In this document: positions 28,192-36,656 of the stretch, piece after piece
How the letters are laid out: every line of letters starts with the position of its first letter
Numbering within the stretch: position 1 is the stretch's first letter
Assembly (NCBI RefSeq): GCF_008064635.1
Contig: NZ_VRYZ01000003.1
Span: 248,001-312,000 of the forward strand
Length of the DNA: 64,000 nucleotides
Reading direction: 5' to 3'
Source of the DNA: Parahaliea aestuarii
Lineage (GTDB): Bacteria; Pseudomonadota; Gammaproteobacteria; Pseudomonadales; Halieaceae
Translations under genes and position numbers: made by a program
Notes under the pieces: model-generated
Database searches by the model: none
Told to the model about the DNA's origin: nothing
The model's input: the letters and a program-made list of their open reading frames with translations, nothing else

Positions 28192-30081
28192 ATGACCCAG
28201 TACACCTCTGAAGATATCGAAGTCCTCACCGGACTGGAGCCGGTGCGCAAGCGCCCCGGCATGTATACCGACACCACGCGCCCCAACCACCTGGCTCAGG
28301 AAGTCATCGACAACAGCGTCGACGAGGCCCTGGCGGGACACGCCGACCGTATCGACGTGGTGCTGCACCGGGATGGCAGCCTGTCGGTGGCCGACAACGG
28401 CCGCGGTATGCCGGTGGATATCCACCCGGAGCAGGGCAAGCCGGGGGTCGAGGTGATCCTTTCCACCCTGCACGCCGGCGGCAAGTTCTCCAACAAGAAC
28501 TACCAGTTTAGCGGTGGCCTGCACGGGGTGGGCGTGTCGGTGGTGAACGCCCTGTCCAGCGAACTGGAGGTGACCATCCGTCGCGATGGCGGGGTCCACC
28601 GCATCGTGTTTGGCGGCGGCGAGAAGAAGTCCGACCTCGAGCAAATCGACACCTGCGGCAAGCGCAATACCGGTACCTCGGTGCGCTTTACTCCGGATGC
28701 GAAATACTTCGACTCGGTGAATTTCTCGGTGTCGCGCCTGCGCCACGTGCTGCGGGCCAAGGCGGTGCTGTGCCCCGGCCTGCGTATCACCTTCAAGGAC
28801 GAGAAGAAGGGCGAGAGCGATGAGTGGTACTACGAGGACGGCCTCACCGACTACCTGGCCGACGCCACCATCGACTTCCCCTGCCTGCCGGAGCAGCCCT
28901 TCACCGGCAGTTTCAGCGGCTCCACCGAGGCGGTGGAATGGGCGCTACAGTGGCTGCCGGAGGGCGGCGAGGTGGTGGCCGAATCCTATGTCAACCTGAT
29001 CCCCACGGCCCAGGGGGGGACCCACGTCAACGGCCTGCGCACCGGCCTGCTGGACGCCATGCGGGAGTTCTGCGAACTGCGCAGCCTGTTGCCCCGCGGC
29101 GTGAAACTGACCCCGGACGATATCTGGGAACGCTGCTGCTACGTGCTCTCCTCCAAACTCCAGGATCCGCAGTTCTCGGGCCAGACCAAGGAGCGCCTGT
29201 CCTCCCGCGAAGCGGCCGCCTTCGTCTCCGGTGTGGCCAAGGACGCCTTCAGCCTGTGGCTGAACCAGCACACGGAAGAGGCGGAGAAACTCGCCGAGCT
29301 GTGCATCAACAACGCCCAGCGCCGCCTGCGCTCGGCGAAGAAAGTCACCCGCAAAAAGGTCACCGCGGGCCCCGCCCTGCCGGGCAAGCTGGCGGACTGT
29401 TCCGGGGAAGACCCGAGCCGCGGCGAACTGTTCCTGGTGGAGGGCGACTCCGCCGGCGGCTCCGCCAAACAGGCGAGGGATCGCGAGTTCCAGGCCATCC
29501 TGCCCCTGCGCGGCAAGATCCTGAATACCTGGGAGGTGGATTCCCAGGAAATTCTCGCCTCCCAGGAGGTGCACAATATTTCAATCGCCCTGGGTATCGA
29601 CCCGGCCTCGGACGACCTCTCTGGCCTGCGCTACCACAAGGTCTGCATTCTCGCCGATGCCGACTCCGACGGCCTGCACATCGCCACCCTGATCTGCGCC
29701 CTGTTCGTGCGCCACTTCCGCCCCCTGGTGGCGGCCGGACACGTGTTCGTGGCCATGCCGCCTTTGTACCGCATCGACGTCGGCAAGGAGGTGTACTACG
29801 CCCTCGACGAGGCGGAAAAGCAGGGCGTACTGGACCGCATCGAGGCGGAGAAGAAAAAGGGCAAGGTCAACGTACAGCGCTTCAAGGGTCTCGGCGAGAT
29901 GAACCCCCTGCAGCTGCGGGAGACCACCATGGATCCGGACACCCGGCGCCTGGTGCGCCTGGTGCTGGACCCGGGCGACGATACCAACGCCATGCTCGAC
30001 ATGCTGCTGGCGAAGAAGCGCTCGCCGGATCGCAAGGCCTGGCTGGAAAGCAAGGGGGACCTGGCGGAGGTGCTGGCCTAG
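28192..30081 (+). CDS. parE: DNA topoisomerase IV subunit B
   Basis: The ATPase subunit of the enzyme that decatenates daughter chromosomes, acting with ParC (not in window). At 629 residues it has the GHKL ATPase (QEVIDNSVDEALAGH, VADNGRGMPVDIH, GGLHGVGVSVVNALS), a transducer with the conserved QTKERLSSREAA, and the TOPRIM domain with EGDSAGGSAKQARDR and PLRGKILNTW, then DADSDGLHI. ATG 28192 is chosen because MTQYTSEDIEVL is the family start; an in-frame ATG 42 bp upstream is less likely. Confidence 0.97.
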   Translation: MTQYTSEDIEVLTGLEPVRKRPGMYTDTTRPNHLAQEVIDNSVDEALAGHADRIDVVLHRDGSLSVADNGRGMPVDIHPEQGKPGVEVILSTLHAGGKFSNKNYQFSGGLHGVGVSVVNALSSELEVTIRRDGGVHRIVFGGGEKKSDLEQIDTCGKRNTGTSVRFTPDAKYFDSVNFSVSRLRHVLRAKAVLCPGLRITFKDEKKGESDEWYYEDGLTDYLADATIDFPCLPEQPFTGSFSGSTEAVEWALQWLPEGGEVVAESYVNLIPTAQGGTHVNGLRTGLLDAMREFCELRSLLPRGVKLTPDDIWERCCYVLSSKLQDPQFSGQTKERLSSREAAAFVSGVAKDAFSLWLNQHTEEAEKLAELCINNAQRRLRSAKKVTRKKVTAGPALPGKLADCSGEDPSRGELFLVEGDSAGGSAKQARDREFQAILPLRGKILNTWEVDSQEILASQEVHNISIALGIDPASDDLSGLRYHKVCILADADSDGLHIATLICALFVRHFRPLVAAGHVFVAMPPLYRIDVGKEVYYALDEAEKQGVLDRIEAEKKKGKVNVQRFKGLGEMNPLQLRETTMDPDTRRLVRLVLDPGDDTNAMLDMLLAKKRSPDRKAWLESKGDLAEVLA

Positions 30082-30099
30082 GGAGGCCGGCGAAAGCGA

Positions 30100-30125
30100 G
30101 GGCGCCCGTGTTACAGTGGGCGCCC
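30100..30125. repeat. Inverted repeat of a self-palindromic octamer after parE
   Basis: GGGCGCCC occurs at 30100-30107 and again at 30118-30125, separated by GTGTTACAGT. Each octamer is itself a palindrome, so together they can form a GC hairpin with a 10-nt loop. Position 19 bp after the parE stop fits a terminator, but no T run follows; an operator for the downstream YceI gene is also possible. Confidence 0.5.
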
Positions 30126-30155
30126 CTGTCCCATCAACAAGCAGAGGTAGCGACC

Positions 30156-30758
30156 ATGGGTATCAGACAGACTTTTGCAGGACTGGCCACCGGCCTCGGC
30201 CTGTTGCTGGCCGCCAGCACGGCGGCGGCGCAGTGGGAACTGGACAACGACAGCTCCAGCCTCAATTTCATCTCCATCAAGAACGATGCCGTGGCGGAAA
30301 CCCACCGCTTCGGCTCCCTGGTCGGCTTTGTCGGCGCAGACGGGGCGGTTCAGCTGGGTATTGACCTGGCATCGGTTGATACCGGTATCGAGATTCGCGA
30401 TCAGCGCATGCGTGAGATGCTGTTCGATACCGCCAAATTCACCACGGCCAATGTGACCGGCCAGGTCGACCCGGCGATTCTCTCTCAGGTTGAGCCGGGC
30501 ACGGTGCTGTCCACCGACCTGGAAGTGAACCTGTCGCTGCACGGGGTGGAATCCAAAGTATCGGTACCGGTGGTAGTGATCGGTGAAAGCACCGGGCTGC
30601 TGCGGGTGATTACCGCCCGACCGGTATTGCTCAGTGCCAATAACTTCGACCTGCTCAAAGGTGTTGCCGCGCTGCAGGAAGTGGCCGGTCTCAACAGTAT
30701 CAGCACGGCGGTGCCGGTCACCTTCCATCTGGTCTTCAAGCCCGCCAGTTCCTCCTGA
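30156..30758 (+). CDS. YceI family periplasmic lipocalin-like protein
   Basis: 200 residues with a signal peptide (MGIRQTFAGLATGLGLLLAA, cleavage after AAAQ) and the YceI beta-barrel pattern WELDNDSSSLNFISIKN, GLASVDTGI-like alternation, RDQRMREMLFDTAKFTTANV and a C-terminal FHLVF. YceI proteins bind isoprenoid-type lipids such as polyprenols or quinones in the periplasm; the ligand here is not identifiable. An AGAGGTAG site precedes the ATG. The next gene begins 12 bp after its stop, so they are likely cotranscribed. Confidence 0.88.
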   Translation: MGIRQTFAGLATGLGLLLAASTAAAQWELDNDSSSLNFISIKNDAVAETHRFGSLVGFVGADGAVQLGIDLASVDTGIEIRDQRMREMLFDTAKFTTANVTGQVDPAILSQVEPGTVLSTDLEVNLSLHGVESKVSVPVVVIGESTGLLRVITARPVLLSANNFDLLKGVAALQEVAGLNSISTAVPVTFHLVFKPASSS

Positions 30759-30770
30759 GGGCCTTCGCCC

Positions 30771-31766
30771 TTGGCCCAGGCCGCCTTTCAGCACCATTTC
30801 GTTGAGCAGGGTGATATCACCCTGCACTGCGTCAGTGCGGGCCAGGGCCCGCTGGTGCTGCTGGCGCACGGTTTCCCCGGGCTCTGGTACAGCTGGCGTC
30901 ACCAGTTGCCCGCGCTGGCAGAGGCGGGTTACCGGGCCGTGGCGCTGGACATGCGCGGCTACGGTGACAGCTCGCGCCCGCTGGACAGCGATGCTTACCG
31001 CTTCGATCACCTGGCCGCCGACCTGTTTGCGGTACAGGCCTGCTTCGGTCAGGACAGCGCTGTCCTCGTGGGGCACGACTTCGGCGCCAACCTGGCCTGG
31101 CACATGGGCCTGCACCATCCGCAGCGCATCAGTGCGATAGCGGCGCTGGCCTCGCCGCGCGGCATGCCGCTGGCCGGGGGTGGCGATGTTCGCCCGTCGG
31201 AACTGTTTGCCGGTGTCGCGGCGCAGCATTTCTTCCACATGCACTACTTCCAGCAGCCGGGGGTCGCCGAGGCGGATCTGGCTGGTTGTGAAGAAAGCTT
31301 CCTGCGGCGCCTGTTCTGGGCCCTCGGCGCCGAGGGGGACCTGCTCGACTGGACCCGCTATCCCAGCGGTGGCACCACCTATATGGATGTGCTGGCAGAA
31401 CCGCCACGCGCCCTGCCCTGGGACTGGATGAGCGAGGCGGACTTCGCGACCTACCTGTCCGCCTATCTGTCGCAGCCGGGAGCGGCGGTGTTCGCCGGCG
31501 GCCTCAATTCCTACCGTGCGATGGATGCCAACTGGGGCAGGTTTCGGGAGCGCCTGTTCGAGCCGCTGCCCTGTCCCGCGTTGTTCATCGCCGGTGAAAG
31601 CGATCCGGTCATCAAACTCTGCCCGGATGATGTGTTCGAGCGCCAGCGCGAGCTGGTGCCGGATTTACGCGGTGATATTCGCATCCCCAGCGCCGGGCAT
31701 TTCGTGCAGCAGGAGCAGCCGCAGGCGACCAACGCCGCGCTGCTGACCTTCCTGCGCTCCCTGTGA
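30771..31766 (+). CDS. Alpha/beta hydrolase, epoxide hydrolase/dehalogenase-like
   Basis: 331 residues from a TTG at 30771, the only candidate that includes the N-terminal strand. LLAHGFPGLWYSWRHQLPAL holds the HGxP oxyanion motif. The nucleophile elbow GHDFGANLAWHMG carries Asp rather than Ser, which places it with epoxide hydrolases and haloalkane/haloacetate dehalogenases. The acid is likely in AGESDPVIKL and the His in SAGHFVQQEQP. No signal peptide. It lies 12 bp after the YceI gene and converges on the cytochrome gene. Substrate unknown. Confidence 0.88.
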   Translation: MAQAAFQHHFVEQGDITLHCVSAGQGPLVLLAHGFPGLWYSWRHQLPALAEAGYRAVALDMRGYGDSSRPLDSDAYRFDHLAADLFAVQACFGQDSAVLVGHDFGANLAWHMGLHHPQRISAIAALASPRGMPLAGGGDVRPSELFAGVAAQHFFHMHYFQQPGVAEADLAGCEESFLRRLFWALGAEGDLLDWTRYPSGGTTYMDVLAEPPRALPWDWMSEADFATYLSAYLSQPGAAVFAGGLNSYRAMDANWGRFRERLFEPLPCPALFIAGESDPVIKLCPDDVFERQRELVPDLRGDIRIPSAGHFVQQEQPQATNAALLTFLRSL

Positions 31767-31782
31767 ATTACTGGGCTCTGAA

Positions 31783-34041
31783 TTACCTGGCTTCGAGTTC
31801 TCTCAGCAACTGCCCGTAGGCCGGGTTGCGCGGGTCGGTGGCCTGCAGCTGCCTGGCGTAGCGGAGGGCGGCTTCCCGCTTGCCCTGCTCCGCGCTGTAG
31901 TTGGCCAGCGCCAGCAGCACGTCCGGGTTCTGCGGCGCCTGCCGCAACAGCTTTTCCAGTTCTGTAATAGCCTGCTGCGGCTGACCGAGGTCGTGCAGGG
32001 CCACCGCGTAGACATAGCGCTGGCGGGTGCCGGTGGTTTCCAGCCGGGCGGCGCGGCCGAGGTAGTCCAGCGCCTGCTCGCCGTTGCCGGCGCGGGTCTC
32101 CAGCAGACCCAGGGCATACAGGGTGGGGCCGTTGTCCGGCGCGATGTCCAGCGCCTGCTGCAGTTGCTCCCTGGCCTCTTCGTCGCGTTGCTGGGCGCGC
32201 AGCAGGTCCGCCAGGTTGAGCCGTGCCGGCACCAGTTGCGGGTTCATTTCAATGGCCCCGCGGTAGGCCGCCTCGGCGCCGGGCAGGTCGCCGCGGCTGG
32301 CCAGGAAAATACCCAGCTGCATGCGGTTGCCGGGCATGTCGGCGTGTTGTTTGGCGATGCGCTGGTACTCCCCGAACAGTTGGCGCAGTGCCTCCACGTC
32401 CGCTTCGCGCAATTGGTCCAGGGGTACAGGAGCCAGTTGTTCTGCCACCGCCAGGCGCACGGATGTCACCTCGTCGCCGGCCAGTGGGCGCAGCAACTGG
32501 AAGCGCTGGGGCAGGGGCAGGGCGGACAGGGCATTGACCGCGCTGGTACGCAGCAACGGGTCGCTTGACGCCAGCAGGTCGCGAGCCACGCCAATCGCCT
32601 GGCGGTCGCCGGTCTGTCCCAGGCTTTCCAGCGCCGCGGCGCGCCAGATGGTCGCTGTGCCGCTATCCGTGGCGAGTTCCACCAGGCGCGGCACCGCCCG
32701 GGCGTCACCGGCGGCGGCGCCGGCAAAGGCCCGCGCCGGGTGCGTCCCGGTATCGCTGAAGTTCACCCCCCAGCCACGCAGCGCCTGCAGCGCCCACTCG
32801 TCATCGCGATCGCTGTGACAGGCGGTGCAGGCGTTGGGGGTATCCAGCATCACACTGAGATCGGGTCGCGGGATACGCATACTGTGATCGCGACGCGGGT
32901 CCACCACCATGTAAGTGGTCTCCGGCATGTGGCAATTGGCACACTGGGCGCCGCTGCTGCCGGCCGGGTGGTGGTGGTGTTCGGGTACATCGTAGGTGTC
33001 CGCTTTGTGGCACTGGGCGCAGACGCCATTGCCCTCGGCGCGCAGTTTGAGACTGTGTGGCTCGTGACAGTTGGAGCACACCACCCCCGCCTGGTGCATC
33101 TTGCTCTGGGTAAAGGAGCCGTAGACGTAGACCTCGTCGCGAATCTGGCCGTCGTGATAGTACAGCGGCGCGTGGGGCAGGCTCAGGCGGTGGGTGTCGG
33201 CCAGGCTGCGGCCGTAGTGATACTCCCCCAGGGTGCCGCGGCGGGCGTGGCAGCGGCCGCAGGTATCGATCTGGGTGTTGGCCGCCACCGGGCTTTGGCG
33301 CCGGGCGATGGCTTCGCCTGCGGGGAAGGCCCACTCGCCGCGCTGGGCGAGATCCATGGGGAAGCCGCCGTGGGCGCTGCCGGCCAGCTTGCCGGCCTCG
33401 GCCAGTTCGCGGTGCTGTTCACCGGGGCCGTGGCAGGCCTCGCAGCTGACGTTGACCTCGAAATAGCGGGTGTCGAAGCTGTTGTCACCGGCACTGTAGT
33501 TTTTTTGCAGGTCGGTGCTGTGGCACTCGGCGCAGCGGGTGTTCCAGTTCTGGTAGGGGCCGGTCCAGTGCAGGGGGTCGCTGTGATCGATGGTTTCATC
33601 CGGGTAGAGATGGAACCAGCGCTGGCCGCCCTCACTGGCGGGTCGGCTGTCCCAGGCGATGGAGAGCGCCTGCAGACGGCCGCGCGACAGCGGCAGCAGA
33701 TACTGCTGCAGGGGGTATACACCAAATACGTAGGGCACCGGGAAGTCGGCCAATTTGCCGTCCTCGCCGTCGGTGCGCACGTAATATTCGCCGTCTTTGC
33801 GGAAGAAACGGGTGGTGACGCCGTTAAAGCTGAACTCGGCGTTATCGAAATTGCCGAGTACGGTCTTTTCGGTGGCCGGCTGCATGGCCAGGTCGTGATG
33901 GGAGCCCTGCCACGCCTCGAACTCGGCGGCGTGGCAGCTCTTACAGGCCTCGCCGCCGATAAAACCGGGGTGGTCCCGATCCCCGGCAGCGCACAGGGGG
34001 AAAGCCACAAGGGCCAAAAGCAAGGGGAGGAATCGGCCCAC
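31783..34041 (-). CDS. Octaheme c-type cytochrome fused to HEAT-like and TPR repeats
   Basis: 752 residues. A signal peptide (MGRFLPLLLALVAFPLCAAG) is followed by eight CxxCH heme sites: CKSCH (33-37), CAECH, CEACH, CGRCH, CSNCH, CAQCH, CANCH and CTACH, the last near residue 345. The spacing resembles the cytochrome c554/NrfB-like multiheme families, with a His-rich turn (PEHHHHPAGSSG) before site seven. After the heme domain come Ala-rich HEAT-like helices and then at least four TPR units (for example PGAEAAYRGAIEMNPQLVPA). It is expected in the periplasm as an electron carrier or scaffold. No partner reductase gene is adjacent. Such fusions are known but I know of no assigned reaction. Confidence 0.88.
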   Translation of the reverse strand: MGRFLPLLLALVAFPLCAAGDRDHPGFIGGEACKSCHAAEFEAWQGSHHDLAMQPATEKTVLGNFDNAEFSFNGVTTRFFRKDGEYYVRTDGEDGKLADFPVPYVFGVYPLQQYLLPLSRGRLQALSIAWDSRPASEGGQRWFHLYPDETIDHSDPLHWTGPYQNWNTRCAECHSTDLQKNYSAGDNSFDTRYFEVNVSCEACHGPGEQHRELAEAGKLAGSAHGGFPMDLAQRGEWAFPAGEAIARRQSPVAANTQIDTCGRCHARRGTLGEYHYGRSLADTHRLSLPHAPLYYHDGQIRDEVYVYGSFTQSKMHQAGVVCSNCHEPHSLKLRAEGNGVCAQCHKADTYDVPEHHHHPAGSSGAQCANCHMPETTYMVVDPRRDHSMRIPRPDLSVMLDTPNACTACHSDRDDEWALQALRGWGVNFSDTGTHPARAFAGAAAGDARAVPRLVELATDSGTATIWRAAALESLGQTGDRQAIGVARDLLASSDPLLRTSAVNALSALPLPQRFQLLRPLAGDEVTSVRLAVAEQLAPVPLDQLREADVEALRQLFGEYQRIAKQHADMPGNRMQLGIFLASRGDLPGAEAAYRGAIEMNPQLVPARLNLADLLRAQQRDEEAREQLQQALDIAPDNGPTLYALGLLETRAGNGEQALDYLGRAARLETTGTRQRYVYAVALHDLGQPQQAITELEKLLRQAPQNPDVLLALANYSAEQGKREAALRYARQLQATDPRNPAYGQLLRELEAR

Positions 34042-34077
34042 GGAAGGACTACCTGTTGCACAAAAGAGCTAGGCTAA

Positions 34078-34122
34078 CTCAGGGGCCGGTGAATCCCAAG
34101 CTCAGGGGCCGGTGAATCCCAG
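34078..34122. repeat. 23-bp tandem duplication
   Basis: A 23-bp unit beginning CTCAGGGGCCGGTGAATCCC at 34078 is repeated immediately at 34101, with the last bases diverging. It lies in the 102-bp gap between the glycosyltransferase stop (34144) and the cytochrome start (34041). The short perfect tandem suggests replication slippage. Confidence 0.85.
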
Positions 34123-34143
34123 CTACCGCGGCAGATGCCCGTG

Positions 34144-35226
34144 TCAGGAGGCCGGCGCCGACAGGGCCTGCAGGGCGCTGTCGGCACGCTTGGGCAAGGC
34201 GCTCTTCGCGTACTGCGGCCACAGGCGTTGGGCCAGCGCAGCCGGTGCCTCCTGTGCGCCACTGGCCAGCCAGCGCGCCAGTACCTCGTGTACCCGCCCG
34301 TAGTGAACGACCGGCGGCGCGGGTGTGGTGGCAAGCCACTGCGCCAGTGCATCGCCGCAGAGGGAGTGAATCACCCGGGCGTAGTCGAGTTGCAGCAGGG
34401 CTCTGGCGTTGGACAGCTGCTCCATCTGCCCGGCCAGGGGCTTGGTCAGCACCGGCTTGCGCCACTGCAGGCACTCGCTGATCAGCTCGAAACCGCTGTT
34501 GCAAATCACTCCACGACTGCTCGCCAGGTCGTGTTTGAAGGCGTTGATACTGGTGGGGTGCAGCAGCACATTGCCGCGCTCACATTCATCCAGCCCGGCG
34601 GCGTACTGGCGGAAACGCTGCTGCGGAAACTGCTGCAGCCAGCGGGTCACCTCGGCCTGGTCCTCAAAGGGTAGATAGACCAGTACGTGATCCGCCTGTG
34701 CACGGGGCAGATCCGGCAAATCCAGGATCGGCGGCAGCACGTTGCCGGCGTAGGGGTGCCAGTGCAGGCCCAGCGGTACATCCACCGGCGCGAAATGGCG
34801 CATGATAAAGCGCGACAGCGCATTGCCGCCGCTGGTCGGCGTGGTGTCGCCAAAGGCGTACTGGTGCCCGATGCCGATGGTGCGAATCCCCGCCAGGCGC
34901 CCGGCCCAGGCGGAGACTGGCTCGAAGTCGGTGACGATGGCATCGTAGGCGTCGAGATTGAGTGAGCGGGCGTCGCGCAGGAACTGGAACAGGTTGTTGC
35001 CCACGACGGTGTTCAGGTAGCTGATACCGCCGGCGCGGGTGGCGAAAGTCAGTCCGCGGCGGTGCTGGAAGCTGCCAAAGGGCTCCATGTCGAACAGGCG
35101 CTCGCAGGGGCGCCCGGTAAACAGCCAGTCCACCTCGATATCCAAACCCCGAAAGGCGCGCGCCATGGCCCTTGCACGGCTGATATGGCCCTGGCCGGTG
35201 GCCTGCACCCCGTACAGGATGCGCAT
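34144..35226 (-). CDS. Glycosyltransferase of the MJ1255/VC2487 type
   Basis: 360 residues. It starts MRILYGVQATGQGHISRARA, the glycine/His-containing nucleotide-sugar loop of this GT-B subgroup, followed by DAIVTDFEPVSAWAGRLAGI and IGIGHQYAF. The C-terminal donor region includes GVICNSGFELISECLQWRKP and KPLAGQMEQLSNA, as in UDP-sugar-binding enzymes. No signal or membrane segment. It lies 10 bp downstream of the PAP2 phosphatase gene and is probably cotranscribed with it, suggesting a lipid-linked sugar pathway. Donor and acceptor unknown. Confidence 0.87.
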   Translation of the reverse strand: MRILYGVQATGQGHISRARAMARAFRGLDIEVDWLFTGRPCERLFDMEPFGSFQHRRGLTFATRAGGISYLNTVVGNNLFQFLRDARSLNLDAYDAIVTDFEPVSAWAGRLAGIRTIGIGHQYAFGDTTPTSGGNALSRFIMRHFAPVDVPLGLHWHPYAGNVLPPILDLPDLPRAQADHVLVYLPFEDQAEVTRWLQQFPQQRFRQYAAGLDECERGNVLLHPTSINAFKHDLASSRGVICNSGFELISECLQWRKPVLTKPLAGQMEQLSNARALLQLDYARVIHSLCGDALAQWLATTPAPPVVHYGRVHEVLARWLASGAQEAPAALAQRLWPQYAKSALPKRADSALQALSAPAS

Positions 35227-35236
35227 CAGGTGGCAC

Positions 35237-35761
35237 TCACCAGGGCAGGCCCAGCAGGGTGGCGGTAAGCAGGACGCAGGAAGTGCCCATGAAGGCCCCG
35301 GCGAGCGTATCGCCGGGGAAGTGCACCCCGAGCACGATACGGCTCAGGGCGACGCAGCTGGCCCACAGGTACATGGCGATCACCGGGCCGCCGTAGACAA
35401 GCACCAGCACGGTGGCCAGCAGGAAGGCGGCGGAGCTGTGTCCCGAGGGGAAACTGAACTGGTCCGAGGCGGTGATCAGGCTGCGAAAACCGGGTACTGC
35501 CTCCTGCGGACGGCGGCGCTTGAGGGTGTTTTTCAAGGACCAGTAGAGTGTGCGTTCGGTGGCCAGCGAGAGCGCCAGCAGGGTGCAGAACTGATCCAGA
35601 TTGCGCGCGCCGAGCAGTCCCAGCAGCAGGGGAATCAGCAGGTGGAGGTAGCCGTCCCCCGAGCGAGAGAGTGCTCTCGCGAGGGGTCTGACCATGCGCC
35701 GTTCGCCCTGTCTGAAAACCCTGGCGAGCAGGCGTAATTCAAGCTCTTGCAGTGCGTTCAT
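35237..35761 (-). CDS. PAP2-family membrane phosphatase
   Basis: 174 residues from ATG 35761. The three acid-phosphatase motifs are clear: KNTLKRRRP (KxxxxxxRP), FPSGHSSAA (PSGH) and SRIVLGVHFPGD (SRxxxxxHxxxD). Several membrane helices surround them (LHLLIPLLLGLLG, AAFLLATVLVLVYGG, LLTATLLGLPW). Family members dephosphorylate undecaprenyl pyrophosphate, phosphatidylglycerophosphate or lipid A. The ATG has no good ribosome-binding site; an in-frame GTG at 35839 has GGAGG 3 bp upstream (too close), but would put the CAATTG array inside the coding sequence. The start is therefore uncertain. Confidence 0.9.
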   Translation of the reverse strand: MNALQELELRLLARVFRQGERRMVRPLARALSRSGDGYLHLLIPLLLGLLGARNLDQFCTLLALSLATERTLYWSLKNTLKRRRPQEAVPGFRSLITASDQFSFPSGHSSAAFLLATVLVLVYGGPVIAMYLWASCVALSRIVLGVHFPGDTLAGAFMGTSCVLLTATLLGLPW

Positions 35762-35763
35762 GG

Positions 35764-35827
35764 TGGCAATTGTCCGCCGCCTGCATGGCAGTTGCGTGAC
35801 GGTATTGTGGCAATTGCATGACAATTG
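35764..35827. repeat. Helically phased CAATTG array (probable operator)
   Basis: Units beginning TGGCAATTGTCC (35764), TGGCAGTTGCGTGAC (35786) and TGGCAATTGCATGAC (35808) repeat every 22 bp; a fourth CAATTG core lies at 35822. Cores are at 35767, 35789, 35811 and 35822, all on one 11-bp register. It lies directly in front of the PAP2 start codon and about 105 bp before the amidotransferase ATG, so it may regulate both divergent genes. Confidence 0.65.
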
Positions 35828-35931
35828 CAGGCCGTGCACCTGCCTCCAAGGTGTTATGGACAGCTTGTTGTTTCCTTCCCTATGATGGCGGCCAATGTGT
35901 GAAAACAGCCCCGCTGCATGATGGATTTGCG

Positions 35932-36633
35932 ATGAAACTTGGCATTCTCAAAACCGACGCCGTGCGCCCCGAGTGGGTGCCGGGCTACGGTGAATACCCC
36001 GATATGTTCATGGCCCTGCTGGGGCGACTCGACCCGCAGCTGGAGTTTCGGGTGTGGGACGTGGAGGAAGGGGAGTATCCCGGCGACATCGACGAGGTCG
36101 ATGCCTACCTCATCACCGGCAGCAAAAGCAGTGTCTACGACGACAAGCCCTGGATTGGCGTGCTGATGGACTTCGTGCGCGAACTCAACCGCCGCGAGAA
36201 GAAAATTGTCGGTATCTGCTTCGGCCATCAACTGGTGGCCCAGGCCCTCGGTGGCAAGGTGGAAAAATCCGACAGGGGCTGGGGCGTTGGCCTGCACACC
36301 CATACTTTTTCATCGCAACCCGACTGGCACGACAAGTCCGGGCCCGGCTTTGACGTGCTGGTCAGCCACCAGGACCAGGTAGTGCAGAATGCGGTGGGCG
36401 CCGAGGTGCTGGCGGGCTCGGACTTTTGCGAGAATGCGGTCTGCCAGGTGGGCGACCACATCCTCACTTTCCAGGGCCACCCGGAGTTTGTGCCCGGCTA
36501 TTCGCGGGAGATCATGGAATACCGCCGCGAGCAGATTGGTGAGTCGGTCTATGCCAGCGGTGTCGCCTCGCTGGCAAAAGAACCCGAGAGCGAGCGCATT
36601 GGTCGCTGGATCCTGAACTTCCTCCGCAGCTGA
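35932..36633 (+). CDS. Type 1 (class I) glutamine amidotransferase-like protein
   Basis: 233 residues from ATG 35932. The nucleophile elbow is GICFGHQLVAQALGG (Cys near residue 95) and the His/Glu pair of the triad is in FQGHPEFVPGYSREIM. AYLITGSKSSVYDDKPWI is typical of stand-alone GMP-synthase-like amidotransferases (COG0518), which include gamma-glutamyl hydrolases of polyamine or glutathione conjugates. No partner synthase gene is adjacent. It diverges from the PAP2 gene across the CAATTG array. Exact substrate not identifiable. Confidence 0.9.
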   Translation: MKLGILKTDAVRPEWVPGYGEYPDMFMALLGRLDPQLEFRVWDVEEGEYPGDIDEVDAYLITGSKSSVYDDKPWIGVLMDFVRELNRREKKIVGICFGHQLVAQALGGKVEKSDRGWGVGLHTHTFSSQPDWHDKSGPGFDVLVSHQDQVVQNAVGAEVLAGSDFCENAVCQVGDHILTFQGHPEFVPGYSREIMEYRREQIGESVYASGVASLAKEPESERIGRWILNFLRS

Positions 36634-36656
36634 GTGGTGCCGGCTGTTGTGGCTGG

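Noticed and set aside
35764..35827. CRISPR array.
   Set aside because: The 22-bp periodicity leaves no spacers of proper length, unit similarity is limited to a 9-15 bp core, and no cas genes are near.
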